DNA of 64,000 bases from contig QNQO01000520.1 of the NCBI GenBank assembly GCA_003290165.1, forward strand, positions 662,733-726,732, read 5' to 3'. The notes beneath the pieces were generated by a model. It did no database searches. It saw only the letters and a list, made by a program, of their open reading frames with translations, and was not told the DNA's origin. Below, piece after piece: positions 43,647-55,299 of this stretch. A program made the position numbers and the translations under genes. Every line of letters starts with the position of its first letter. The first letter of the stretch is position 1. Source of the DNA: Berberis thunbergii. Lineage: Eukaryota; Streptophyta; Magnoliopsida; Ranunculales; Berberidaceae.

Positions 43647-44160
43647 TAATGTAGTCAATTTCTGCACTCCTTCCTCGCCTTGACCTAAACCTGCATAGGG
43701 AGGGCACGTGAGCCAAAAACCACTGTGTGGCGACCGATGGCACTCTAATACTTAAGTTAGATAAGGCTTAGGAGATGCTTAAAGCTGTAAATAGTGTACC
43801 TTTGTTCATCGACCTTATCTCTTATTTATAGTGTGAGAGTCCTTGATCGACTAGGCTTTTGGTGGCGTAGTTTAGGGAAAAATATCTTGCTGGAGATCTT
43901 TTCCTTGTTGAGAGCTATCCATTTAGAGAAGTTTTCCTACATGACTTGCGCTCCTAGATCTACGGGAGAGGTTTCCCTTTCGGAGTATTGTCCATGCAAG
44001 GAAGTTTCTTTGCCTTAGTTATACTTCAATATTTGTTTTCTAGTCGAAACCAATGTATTGTTGGCATGCCTGTCTTGGGTCGATCCCCCAGATACTAGCC
44101 TTATTAGGGCCAACTCTTGCCTTATCAGGGCTTATGAGTATTGGTTTTGATGTATCATCA
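43647..44160 (-). repeat. 5' LTR of B3, internally deleted
   Basis: 514 bp. It starts TAATGTAGTC (TG changed to TA) and ends GATGTATCATCA. About 180 bp present in the other B LTRs (after CTTATGAGTATTGG) is missing. Confidence 0.85.
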
Positions 44161-44804
44161 GGGATGTTAGTGTCAACTCTGAAATATTTTAGTTTCATTA
44201 CAGAATCTTACAAAATCATTTGAAAAATGTCCAATTTTTACAAGAACATATTTGCTTATGGAGAAAAACCCTAGTTTTAAAAGTGGGGTTAAATTTTCTT
44301 TAGTTGAGATTGTAGATAGGCAAAGTTGGTTATTTAACTTGATTTTTGTTGTGATGTAGGTTTAGTTCCTTGATCCGTTGAGTATTCACTGGATTAAACC
44401 TAACATACTCTATTTTCATTTGTTTTTCTTGAGTTATCATCATTCTTAAAATGAATTAAATGTCATTCTTGAAAGTTTGGAAATGATATTTTGATGGGAT
44501 CTGCATAATGGTTCAACATGGAGAACAAACAAATTCTCGAAAAATGGCTAATTCTCCCATGGTTTCCTTGCAAGAAACAAAAATTTGCGAACGCAATCTC
44601 TTGTACTATATTCTGATAAACTCAATAACCATATCTATCTTCAACATCAAGGCATGAATTCTTTGTTGAAGTTTGTATTACAAATTAGTCTCACATGGAA
44701 ACATAGAAGTAAAAGTAATGTTTTTATAATTGCTGACTTTCAACACTTATTAAATTATATGATAGGCTTTGCTATTGAGGACATTATATATAGGCAGTGA
44801 CTTA
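44161..44804. other. Spacer, no gene seen
   Basis: AT-rich DNA. Some short ORFs occur, none protein-like. A TTA at 44802-44804 may be the left duplication of the next element. Confidence 0.4.
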
Positions 44805-45836
44805 CACCACATCTTTTACTGTCACACACCACCACCTATCTTCCACACCACCAATTGGAATCCATCTATTTTTAGAAACAGACAACCCAAACCCTGCATT
44901 CGAAACCATATCCACCATAAAAAAACCCACAAATCCCTTATCTACCCTCACTCTTTCAGCTCAAATTTAGTTAATTCGGCCACCAGAAGGATGGCAACAA
45001 CACCCACGATCCTAGATGGAGAGAAGAAAGGGGTTTGTTAAAACGAGTTTAGAGGTTTGGGATTTCGTCTATGGCATGTGAAGATGAGAGGTTTTGTTGC
45101 AATTAGAATCATCTTATGTTTCTTCTTCTTCAATTACTCTATTAAGCTAAATCGACATCAAGGTCAATTGTAACCTATAATGACCATCGTGGATGCAACC
45201 TCCTAGTCCCCACCTCCCTTTCTGTTTTGGTTTTTTTTTCGCCTCGTCCTAGTGGTGGCTTGGAACTCCACAATTGTGAGTTTTCCACTCGCAGGTGCCG
45301 TCGGGAGGGCCAATTATTTTTCTCAAGCAGCTTGTCATAAGTGGGGAATCCATCATTGCACAGGTCGCCATGAGGGCTAGGAGAAAAAAAACCAAAACAT
45401 AAAGGAATAGGGGCAACGTTAGTTGTTGTGGAGAAGAATAGTGAATAAGATGATGATGGAAGTGCGATGATTGGAGAACTAGCGGCTACTGTGATGGATG
45501 AGACAGTATCAACTGCGCCATAAGTCAACGTCCAACCACACAACATCACCTTAATCTTGCACATACAACCACCATCGCGTCCCCATCTTCTTTATCTCTC
45601 GTCGTCGGTGGTTGTCTCTCACCATTCCTTGCAAGCAGTCATCCCCTTTCCTTGTTACACCACAACACACAATAGCAGTCGATCGCAGCAGGGTCATGTT
45701 GTCGCCGTTGTTCTTGAAAAGAGGGTGTGAGAGAAAAGAGAAACAGTGGTTTAACTTGGTGGTGTGGGTTAGCATGTCAAAAAAATAAAAATAAATTGGT
45801 TTGGTGGTGTGGTGTGGGGCGGTAGAAGATGTGGTG
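44805..45836. mobile_element. Putative TIR element with TTA duplication
   Basis: The left end CACCACATCTTTTACTGTCA and, on minus, the right end CACCACATCTTCTACCGCCC begin an inverted repeat of about 33 bp, rich in CACCACC. TTA flanks both ends (44802-44804 and 45837-45839), as in PIF/Harbinger. The interior has a 129-codon minus ORF (45175-45564) of unknown nature and no transposase motif. Confidence 0.5.
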
Positions 45837-46039
45837 TTAAAAGGTCATTTTCAATATAATAGGGTGTGGATGCGCTTTACGTGGGAGTATGCAATCTATA
45901 TTTTTATTTTATTCTAAAAATGCAATAATAAGTAAAAATTAAAATTTTAGGAGATTTGACTAAAGTCTTTTATTTAATTAATCAAAAAGGTTGAAGAATA
46001 TTATGGAGTAACATATTGTAACCAAATATTACACTAGCA

Positions 46040-47330
46040 CTATTGTAAGAGCTTATTTATAGTTTATAGATAATTGGAGTACTTCAAATACATTATATTA
46101 GGGACTTAGCTATAATTAATCATTGTTTGAGAGGAGCTAATTTTAATTGGAAAAAAGTATGAAAGGTGGGGGGAAAATGAGAAATAAAAAAGTTAGATGC
46201 AAGGGATTATTTATAGTTTATAGATAATTGGAAGGCTCCAAATAAATTATATTAGGGGCTTATGTATAATTAATTAATAATTGAGAGGTTTGGTTTTGAT
46301 TGTAAAAAGTAAGAAATGTGCAGGGCAAAATGAAAAATCTAAAAGTTAGATGTAAGTGTTTACAGATTATTGGAGGGCTTCAAATAAATTATGTTAAGAG
46401 CTTAGATATAATTAAACAATAGTTGAGAATAGTTGGTTTTGATTGTAAAATGTATGAAATGTGGAGGGGATCCAACTAATTAATGAAGATTTTGTTAATA
46501 ATATACCAATATTGGTGGTGTTCATTATAAATGGAGAGGTTCTTTAAGTTGTGTTCACATATGGTATACCTAAAATACCCATAAAAACATTATTAACAAC
46601 ATCTCCCTCTTAACTGGGATTGTGAAAACTGTGAACTTTAGAGGGTATTATGGGACATATGTAGTAAAATATGAATAGTATTTCCAATTCAACATTTTAG
46701 GGGATTTGCTAAAGATTTTTTCCTTACTAAGCAAGTGATGCACGTGTTGCATGCCATCAACCATCGCTACGATTTTTTTTATTGGGTTAATGTATTAGTG
46801 TTTGACAGAGTTTTATTATAAAGTCTAAACTTCAAAGGGTAAAATAGAAAAATACACGTGTTGTGCGCTCTTGACCCTTGCTATGATTATTTTTTCTTGA
46901 GTTAATGTATTAGTATTTGACAGGGCTTCTGATTATAAAGTGTAACGTTTAGAGGGTAAAATAGGAAAAGTAAAGTAACCAAAGATTACACTCTCACTAT
47001 TATAAGGGCTTATTTATAATTTATTAATAGTTAGAATGCTTCAAATAAATTATGTTGGAGGTTTATGTATAACTAATCAATAATCATTGTCAGAGAATGC
47101 TGGTTTTGATTGTAAAAAGTATGAAATATGTAGGACAAAATGGAAAATTCAAAAATTAAATGTAAGAAATAGTTTATAGATAATTGGGGGTTCAAATAAA
47201 TTATCTCAGGGGCTTAGGTATAATTAATCAATGTTTTAGAGAGATTAGTTTTGATCGTAAAAATTATGAAATATGGAGAGAAAAATTGTACAAAATGTCA
47301 AAGTGTTTTTAATTTAAAAGACACAAACAC
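46040..47330. repeat. Interrupted minisatellite, unit about 150 bp
   Basis: Units contain TTTATAGTTTATAGATAATTGG, CTTCAAATAAATTATRTTAG, TATAATTAATCAAT, TTGAGAG and TTTTGATTGTAAAAAGTATG. Three lie at 46040-46470 and two at 46990-47330. A different repeat lies between them. Confidence 0.8.
46738..46970. repeat. Two-unit tandem repeat of about 115 bp
   Basis: Both units hold CACGTGTTG, GGTTAATGTATTAGTRTTTG (or GAGTTAATG), ACAG, ATTATAAAGT and AGGGTAAAATAG. The pair interrupts the 150-bp minisatellite. Confidence 0.75.
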
Positions 47331-48141
47331 CATTTTGTCAATTTTTACCCGCTTTTAATTTTGCTTAGAAATATTAAAAAGTTGGAAGGGCAAAATTGAA
47401 ATCCGAAAATCATATTGATGACATGACACAATTCATTGGACCCTGCGGATTTTATATATAGGGCCTTGGGGCTTCTTGGGCTCCATCGAATTAAAACATT
47501 TTTGCTACTTCAAATTTTCATTTTGAATTAAAACGGTTATGTCTTATTAACATACCCTTTCAAATTCAAAAGTTGTAAAAAATTTAGATTTATAAAGTAA
47601 AGAAAAAAACGTCTTCTTTAATCAATCAAATTTTCAGACTTCTTTCTTCACATTTGAGAGAGAAACATTCAGTAAATTCGCCAGAACCAAAACCCTTGTG
47701 ATAGGGTGTTGGTCATATGCAATTGAATCTTGGTGGTCACGCGCCTAACAAACTACAAGCACTGAGTAGGGATGAAATATGTCTATAGGACATAGCAATT
47801 TCGCTAGCCTCTATCTACAATTCAAGATAGTGATTCCTATTTCTTATTATTCTTTGATTTCGTGTAATTCTCTTTGTAATCTTTTCTCACTCTCTTATCT
47901 CAACTATTTTTATGAATTTTCATGGAAAGTAAAATCAAACACACCCTAAAAGTATCTTCGTCATATGTGTCATTGTTTTGTTCCGAAGCATAGACTTATT
48001 TGTGCTTCTGCTTGGTTATAACTTATAAATTAAGTACTTAAAGATTTGAAATTTAGTATTCAAAGATATGAGATTCCAGCCCTTCCCCTTCACCACACTT
48101 ATTATTTCAGTCTTCACAAGAAACTAAATTATGAGAAAGAC

Positions 48142-48173
<32 letters not shown>

Positions 48174-48748
48174 CTTGAGCATAGCAGATGAACATGCTAC
48201 TAAGGCAACTCATCTACTGATCTATCAACCACTATAAGACTAGCATAATTTTGTTAACGCTAGGTAATGGATCAATATAATCTCCAAACTAAACTGCATG
48301 ACCCAGCAAAATATACATTGTTCATTACAAGACACCCAGGTCGATCAATGCCGATTAACTGTGAATTATTATATCAGAAAACTCATTATCAATTGGTAAA
48401 ACTGCCATTTCCGTTCTCATTTTGGTTGATCTCTCAAGTTCTATTCAATTCATGCAAGAGATCTTACATTTCATTTTGAATGATATAAGTATCTATGCAA
48501 GAAATTGAGCATCTCTTCACTTCGTCAGACATTATATTGCAAAACCTACAACTGTACATCCTCTGACATTACCTTCAAATAGTATCTTTTACATCTAAAA
48601 TGTGGTAATGCCCAATTCACCACGTTTGTCAAAGACCAAGCAATTTCTGAATAGAAATCATTTCTACATGCCTGATTTGCAAGCTCCGTTCTATCTGACT
48701 TGACTTGGAGAACTCAAGTCGAAAGTACATACATATGCACCCCATTTA
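47331..48748. other. AT-rich DNA with an AAT microsatellite
   Basis: (ATA)n at 48143-48171. 47440-47700 has a TATATATAGGGCC box followed by a leader-like tract, possibly an LTR or an old promoter, but I find no partner copy. The part next to 48748 is probably the 3' UTR of the exon at 48749-48849. Confidence 0.4.
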
Positions 48749-48849
48749 TCATTTGGAATCAGCAGGTGGATCTGTATTCATAGCCTCCTGAAAGTCGTAC
48801 CCGACCACAAGGCCCAGATTGTCAACTAATTTGTGATGCTGAAGATATC
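48749..48849 (-). CDS. Probable last coding exon of an unidentified host gene
   Basis: After an acceptor GTGTGCGCAG on minus the exon reads YLQHHKLVDNLGLVVGYDFQ and then EAMNTDPPADSK before a TGA at 48749-48751. The clean splice site, balanced composition and in-frame stop suggest a real C-terminal exon. The family is not one I recognise. Its other exons would lie to the right (minus-strand gene), where the copia array begins at 49386, so the gene may be split by the array or contain it in an intron. Confidence 0.5.
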
Positions 48850-49385
48850 CTGCGCACACCGACAAGATAATCAACAACAAGATTCATACAAGAACAAGTT
48901 GCCAACACAACTTCTGCTTTCCCTAAATAATTCTGATGACTTCACAAAGATGAGTTTGTTTGCAATAAATTCATTACTTTCAAATAAAGGTATTAACTGA
49001 TGCCTTTCTCCAATGTGGCAATGCAAAAGCAAACATCAATCCCTCACTCAAACAAGAATTCTCTAAAAAAAAAAAACTCGACATTCTCATAATTGAACTA
49101 AATTCAACTGAAGAATAAGAGAAGGGTGATTTTCTCTTTTATGCAGGATGGGCCAAATTCTTACAATGTGATGTGGTTACAAAATTTTCCACTTCCATTA
49201 TCCTATCATAACTTTCAAAACTAGCACACTTTCGTTGTAATATAATATTCTTAAAAAGTAAAAGATGTGCTAGAATAAATGATAGAAATTAAAGCTAGTG
49301 AGCCCATGACACGTGACGTCCCATCTCACCCAATTGAAAATTTTCGCCTAAAGATAAAAAAAACCCCTTAAAATCCCTTCTGTTG
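48850..49385. other. Probable intron DNA up to the copia array
   Basis: AT-rich, with no second exon that I can join. CTGTTG at 49380-49385 borders the outer end of LTR 1. Confidence 0.4.
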
Positions 49386-50190
49386 TGTTAGAAATACAAT
49401 TGCAGAAAAATAAAATAGGAACGAAATTATCGATTTTTTTTTTTGGTTGAGTCGCGAACTGGGTCACTCTCTTTAAGATGTTTCACGGCTCTGTTCAAGT
49501 TTATGCAAGCATTCTATAAGCCTCGTTGTCCCCAGGATAAAAACAGTCCAGAATCTCTTTTTGTCTCGTTCTATCACATGCACTGGATGAAGAACGAAAA
49601 TCTGTCACCCAATTTCTATTGCTCGGAATAGCCAAATTAATGGAAATCAATTACCGCAAAGGATTTTGAAACAGTGAAAGCTCTCAGTTTTTTATATATA
49701 TTAAAAGCTAAAAATGAGAGCATGTATTTGTAGGATGAAAAAGAGAGACATTGGAAAGAAAAAAAAAATGGCCTGTTAAGCGGGAAAAAAACGCAGATCA
49801 CATGAGTTTGTGGAGAGAAGTCTGGGTCTCCTCAACGCAGATCACATGGGTTTGTGGAGAGAAGTTTGGGTCTCCTCCGACACAGTCTTGTTATCTAGAG
49901 AAGATAAAAAAATATTTTTTTTTATTTTTTTTTCTCAAATGAAATTTCAGTAAAAAGAATATTTTCTCATCTCAGCCGGACGGCGGCGGCGTGCGCGAAT
50001 CTACATTGGTCTATCTCCTCTCTCCTCCACAAAAGTGGGTACCCCTTGGGGTCAAAACCAAGTTAAAAAACTATCCTTATTAATTCCTCTAGGAGAGTTA
50101 CATAATGGATATGGGACTTTACAATGTAGAGAGAGATTGAAAGCTTAAAACTTTTTTTTTTTTTTTGAAATTCACACACATATTCCAACA
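49386..50190 (-). repeat. Copia LTR 1
   Basis: 805 bp, TGTTAGAAATACAATTGC to ATATTCCAACA on plus. It contains a local duplication near 49795-49875 (CGCAGATCACATGRGTTTGT twice). To the right on minus lies the tract CAAGTGGGGGAT. Confidence 0.85.
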
Positions 50191-51090
50191 ATCCCCCACT
50201 TGAATTTTAAAAAACATTTATTCATCGATCAATATATCACTACAAAAAAATTGTACTATACCAACGGTTGCCAATGGGATTTAGCGACGGTTTTAACCAT
50301 CGCTAAATAACACAGTAACGGTTGGCCAACCGCCGCTAATAAAGGTGTCACTATGGCATTCAGTGGCAGTTTTGAGCAACCGCTGGCATAACCGTCATTG
50401 TATGCTATGTAGCGATGATTATTAGTAAGCGTTGGTAAAACCGTCGTTGAATATTATATAGCGACGATTACCAACTGTCGTTAAATATGAGCAAGGACGA
50501 CGTTTAATAGTGCGTTGCGACGGTTTCTTTTGGCGCTAGGGATGGTTCTAAACTGCCGCTACAGTTTGTGGGCACCTTGCGACGTTTTATAACCATCGCT
50601 AAATTCCACTAGTTAATCCTTTTAGCGACATTTCCATCCAACTTATGAAAAATGTATGTGAATGCTCCCTCAAATCCTTGCCTCTTTAATGTCTCTGTCT
50701 CTAACTGTGACTCCAGTTGGTGAAATCTTCGTTGAAATTGAGGATCAATGTTTTGCGTTGGTGTTGAGGACATCATCCCATTAAACCTACTATTGGTGTT
50801 GTCAAAGACTTGAGATGGACATGGACCGAATCCCAAAGCTCAAACTGCCTGAATGCTCTTTTCCTGACACCTTAGCAAGTGAATCGTGTTGTGAAATGAA
50901 TCCTTCGCGATGGAACATCATAACAACGCAAGCTACAGCGAAAAGCAGCGAGACCCGCAAAAAAAGCGAAGTGAGCCGCACTAGTAGTAGTAGCGCGCAT
51001 CCGTTTTGAAGCAGCAAACTATGACTCTTTTCTTTTGCTTGACAGTAAGGAGGGCTAATAGAATAAATCTTCAGTGAGAATAGGTGAAAC
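50191..51090. mobile_element. CACTA (En/Spm) terminus and coding remnant
   Basis: CACTACAAAAAAATTGTA at 50230 is a CACTA-type end. It is followed by many subterminal copies of TTTAGCGACGG and AACCGTCGCTAAAT-like words in both directions up to about 50620, which is typical of CACTA elements. Next to it a minus ORF (50609-50836) with QRRFHQLESQLETETLKRQG resembles the coiled-coil end of the Transposase_24-type ORF, though I am not sure. The opposite terminus was not found. It sits about 40 bp beyond the polypurine tract of the copia unit that ends in LTR1. Confidence 0.65.
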
Positions 51091-51229
51091 CAATAGCGTA
51101 AATCTGCCCGCTTGAGATAGATATCTTGTTTTCCAGTCTTTCATTTTGGAAGTGATTCTTTCAACAGGGGGAAGGCAATCCGACTTCTTCATTCTAGTGG
51201 GCGGGTGCGCTTGAAGGCTTGGAAACTTT

Positions 51230-51860
51230 ATTTGATTGGCAGGGTTACCACACTCATGGTCTAGGCAACAGGGCCACGATTCGCCATGTTCAAAATTTGA
51301 GGAAATTCAAAAGTACAAATTGGAGATGGTGGTGCTTTTGGAACCTTTCATTCAAGCTACTAGGGAAAGTCAATTAAGCTCATAATTTTCATTGAAGAAT
51401 TTACTGAAATTTGAAGAGGCAGGGGGCAAGATATGGGTTTTTGGGGGGACAATGTTGATGTGGCTCGTAAATCCCAAATAGACCAATGCATTCATGTGCG
51501 AGGTACTGAAAAGGAGTCAGGTAAATCTTTTCTTTGCTTAATTATTTATGCCAAATGTACTTATGTTGAACGCTTCAACAAGCTCTTCGAGCTACCTGGC
51601 AAAGCTTCAAATGAATCATGTGAAATCCATTCTGCGTATCAGGATGGATTTGACTTAAAAATTGACAGATCGAGTTTGAATTTCGGCACCTAATATGAAA
51701 GGTTTTTGGAAAAATATTTCATACTTCTGCCTCTTTATTGCACTACATGTGGTTTACAAATGATTAGAGTGTCTTCGGAAAAAGGGCGAAGCACTTGGAA
51801 CAGTTCAAGGAGTGCTTAGGCATCTGTCGTGCAGCTTGTCCTTGAATACACAATAGTGTG
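51230..51860 (+). pseudogene. LINE remnants (endonuclease, and a possible ORF1 knuckle)
   Basis: Across frames: HGLGNRATIRHVQNLRKF, then GGQDMGFWGDNVDV-like text, SQIDQCIHVRG and FLCLIIYAKCTYVERFNKLF, which fit the start of a plant LINE endonuclease (R-G-L-G-N opening, the Y-A-K-C-x-x-x-E-R motif). Downstream YERFLEKYF and YCTTCG resemble the zinc-knuckle part of LINE ORF1 proteins, in the wrong order for one intact LINE. Heavily decayed. Confidence 0.55.
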
Positions 51861-52185
51861 ATCGTGATGTGGAATCTTCTTTCTCAATCTCTAAATTTTC
51901 TCCTACATTAATGAGGCAAGCCATCAAATTTTGAATTCAAAATTTATCTAAACATTAATTAATGTAGTTCAATCGAAATGATAGTAGTTAAATTATTTAC
52001 ACTTATCTACCTGGCTTCATCAGTTATATAAGACCCGTCCTTTTTTTGTGTTGCAATATATACCTCTCCCCTACTCACAGTTCTCCCAAGTTCATATTCC
52101 TATACCGATGTTATGAAGTCGTATAACTTTTAATAATATAGCTGAGAATGATAACTTAAAGTGCGGTAGGGTTTCATCAGCAATA

Positions 52186-52460
52186 GTCAGATTTTTAAGA
52201 GCAGTAATAGTCATACAGGTCATCAGACAAACCATTTATAATATAATTCTTACACATAAAATCATTTTCAATTCAGGAATCTATTTCCTTGGTTTGAGTT
52301 TCATCAGGCGATAAGGTTTCTCGATATTACAGACATAGGCAACCTTTTTCGTAGTTGAGAAAAACAACATTTTCTGTCTCCATCTTTTAAAGCGTTGACC
52401 CTCAAAACGAAAGGGTCTGTTTAGGTCTTTAGCAGCAATTTCAGTAGTAGTAGACATGGC
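52186..52460 (-). pseudogene. Copia gag fragment of interval 3
   Basis: From ATG 52460 the first 40 residues match gag of interval 2 (STTTEIAAKDLNRPFRFEGQ, WRQKMLFFSTTKKVAYVCNI). Homology ends near 52186 after a frameshift and a stop. The rest of the coding region of this unit is gone. Confidence 0.75.
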
Positions 52461-52479
52461 AGATTTAACGTCTTAAAAA

Positions 52480-52735
52480 TGTTAGAAATACAATTGCTAC
52501 AAAATAAATAGGAACGAAGTTATCAAAAATTTTCTTGGGTTGAGTCACGGACTAGGTCGCTCTCCTTAAGACGTTTCGCGGCTTTGCCTAAGTTTGTGCA
52601 AGCAGTCCGTAAGCCTCGTCATCCCTAGGATAAAACAACCCATAATCTCTTTCTGTCTCGTTCTATCACTCCATTGCTCGGAATCGCCATATTAATGGAA
52701 ATCAATCATAATAAAGGATTTTGAAATAGTGAAAA

Positions 52736-52781
<46 letters not shown>

Positions 52782-53106
52782 GCTAAAAACGAAAGCATGT
52801 ATTTATAGGCTGAAAAAGAGAGACGCTGAAAAAAAAAGTGGCTTGTTAAGCAGGAAAAAATCGTGGATCACGTGGGTTGGTGGACGGTTAGATGGCGGCA
52901 GCAGCGCATGCAGACCTACATTGGTCTATCTCCTCCCTCCTCCATGAAAGTGGGTACCCCTTGGGGTCCAAACCCAAGTTCAAAAATGATCCTTATTAAC
53001 TCCTTCAAAAAGAGTTACATAAAGGATATGGGACTTTATAATGTAGAGAGAGATTGAAAGCTTAAAACCTTTTTTTTTTTTTGAAATTCACACACATGTT
53101 CCAACA
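52480..53106 (-). repeat. Copia LTR 2
   Basis: 627 bp, TGTTAGAAATACAATTGC to ACATGTTCCAACA. Includes a (TA)n run at 52740-52776. To the right on minus is the polypurine tract CAAGTGGGGGAT. Confidence 0.88.
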
Positions 53107-53580
53107 ATCCCCCACTTGAATTTTAAAAAAACATTTCATCATCGAGCAATATATATACTATATAAGATTGTGCTTAAACAAATGTGTCTTTCATCTTGAA
53201 CTCTTGTGTAGTGTTCATTATTTAAATTATACTAGAGTAACTCGTAGTTTTGAACTCTATCTCGAACAGCATTATACGCACAACCTTACCAGAGTGAAAT
53301 CTAAAAAGCATGTGTGTTGAGGCCATGCACGTATATCCCAGTGTAGTGAAAGCTCTAGAAATTTTGCCCAAAATATCCATAGGAAGCAACCATACTTCAA
53401 CAATCATTTAGGTGAGTCTATCAAAAGTACTCTTGTAGCTAGGTACTCCACTCCACATAGAGTATAGATCTCATTAAGAGTTTTAACTCATCCTACTATC
53501 GCTTCAGGATCTCTTGCTTCAATATAGGAATGAAATTAAAACAAAAATAACATGATTCACCTCATATCATTCACGACTTG
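53107..53580 (-). other. Copia interval 2, 3' non-coding part
   Basis: Sequence between the end of pol and the polypurine tract, repeated at 62427-62900 in interval 0. No protein is seen. Confidence 0.6.
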
Positions 53581-54260
53581 TTATTACCCATTGAACCTAT
53601 TTCTTGGGATCTTCAGTCTATAGGTTGGGTTACCATCATGAATGACTCATCAATCTAAGGGCATAAGTCCCATTCCTTTGGAGGTTTTGAAAACCCTCTC
53701 TCTAGCTAATCCTTTCGTCAAAGGATCAGCCAAGTTCTCATCAGTTCGTATATGATCCACTCTAACAGCTCCAGTAGATAGAAACTCTCTAACCATATTG
53801 TGCTTATGACGTATTTGTCATCTCTTGTCGTTATAATAGCGGTTCTGTATCTTTTCAATGACCGCGGGTACTAACTGCTGGTACCCGGTCTTTCCCATAA
53901 AGGGATGTCAATTATCAGGTTTCTTAACCAACCTACTTCCTCACTAGCCGTGGCTAGTGCTATCATCTAAGACTCCATCATGGACTTGGCCAAAATAATC
54001 TGTTTCTTTGACTTCCAAGAAATAGCTCCTCCAGCTATACTAAAAATATAGCCACTAGTTGTTTTGGAGACATCTGAAAGGGTGTTCCAATCAGCATCGC
54101 TATATCCTTCAAGGACAGCGGGAAACTTCAGATAGTGTAATCTAAGGTTCATAGTCCTTTTAAGGTACTTCATTACCCTTTCAATAGCATGCCAATGCTC
54201 TATACTAGGTCTACTGGTAAATCTGCATGGTAGTCCCACAACATAAGCTATGTCAGACCT
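53581..54260 (-). pseudogene. Copia RNase H, interval 2
   Basis: The 90-codon open part (53967-54239) holds RPSIEHWHAIERVMKYLKRT, GYSDADWNTLSDVSKTTSGY (first catalytic Asp) and ISWKSKKQIILAKSMMES. Shifted frames continue with ALATASEEVGW and near the end VFKTSKGMGLMPL, a usual copia pol C-terminus. Frameshifts and stops break it. Confidence 0.75.
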
Positions 54261-54263
54261 AGT

Positions 54264-55094
54264 TCAATCAGTAGCATATCGAAGGCTACCAATGATGCTT
54301 GCATACTCAGTTTGTCTAACACCATTACCGGTGTTCTTGAATAACTTTACACAAGGATCATTAGGAGAATATGTTGGTTTACAGTCAAAGTAGATATATT
54401 TCTTTATGATCTTCTCAATATAATGTGATTGATCCCAAGAAATTCCTTTTTCAGACCTATTAATCTTAATACCAAGGATTACATTCACTTCTCCAAGGTC
54501 TTTCATATCAAAATTCACACACAACAAAGACTTCACATTATTCACGACATGAATATTAGATCCAACAATAAGCAAGTCATCCACATATAGACATATAATA
54601 GTGCAAATGTAATTTTCAGATTTATAATAAATGCATTTGACACTTTCATTTACTTTAAAGCCATGTGAGATAACAAGATTATCAAATCTTTCATGCCATT
54701 GCTTTGGTGCTTGTTTCAAACCATAAAGTGATTTATCTAGTTTGCAAACTTTATGTTTTTGCCCTGGAATTACAAAATCTTCAAGTTGGTCCATGTAAAT
54801 TTCTTCTTCTAAATCACCATTTAGGAAAACAAGTTTAACATCCATTTGATGCAATACTAGATCATGGATAACAACAAGAGAAATTAGCACTTGAATGGAT
54901 GTGATCCTAGTAACAGGTGAATATATGTAAAAGAAGTCAACATTTTCTTTCTGTCTAAACCCTCTGGCTACAAGACGAGCCTTAGACTTTTCAATGGTTC
55001 CATCGGGTTTCAATTTCTTCTTAAGTACCCATTTACAACCTATTGTCTTGCATCCTGGTGGCAAGTCAAGTTCAATTAGACTAAGAGAGTCCAT
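54264..55094 (-). pseudogene. Copia reverse transcriptase (RVT_2), open for 276 codons
   Basis: The longest ORF in the window. It carries GCKWVLKKKLKPDGTIEKSK, ARLVARGFRQKE, the SPVTRITSIQVLISL and LHQMDVKLVFLNGDLEEEIY blocks (catalytic Asp in QMDVK), KLDKSLYGLKQAPKQWHERF and the Y-V-D-D-L-L motif (CLYVDDLLIVGS). It ends ASIIGSLRYATD before a stop where the family continues into RNase H. It lies downstream of integrase, the copia gene order. The domain looks intact, but integrase and RNase H on either side are broken, so the unit is dead. Confidence 0.9.
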
Positions 55095-55299
55095 TTCATA
55101 ATCAATAGTCTCTTTCCAAAAGTTGGCATCGATAGAAGATAAGGCTTCTTGGAGGTTAGGGGGATTCTCCTCTAATGTAAAGGCATAGAAGTTAGAGCCA
55201 TAATCTTTAGAGGTTCGGGTTCATTTACTTCTCTTAGGCTCAGATTCTATTGCCTTATCATGTTAATCCATCCTAATCATTAACACATTACTAGAGGAT

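Larger units (their letters stand above)
39149..44160 (-). mobile_element. Gypsy fragment B3 (5' part, minus strand)
   Basis: 5' LTR, primer site, gag-protease, short antisense ORF unit, inner LTR-like end and part of the tandem array, in the same order as B2. The antisense Transposase_28 ORF and the 3' LTR are missing because the fragment is fused to C at 39148. The bases outside the C-B3 pair (TAATT and GGGAT) do not match. Confidence 0.8.

Noticed and set aside
36043..44165. C and B3 as one inserted composite with a duplication
   Set aside because: The flanks TAATT and GGGAT differ, and the outer LTRs belong to different families.
45175..45564. 129-codon minus ORF as a host gene
   Set aside because: It has low-complexity Ser/Pro/Arg text, lies within a putative TIR element, and shows no splice or domain support.
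47440..47900. Possible LTR or small TRIM element with a TATA box
   Set aside because: I could find neither a second copy nor clear TG...CA ends.
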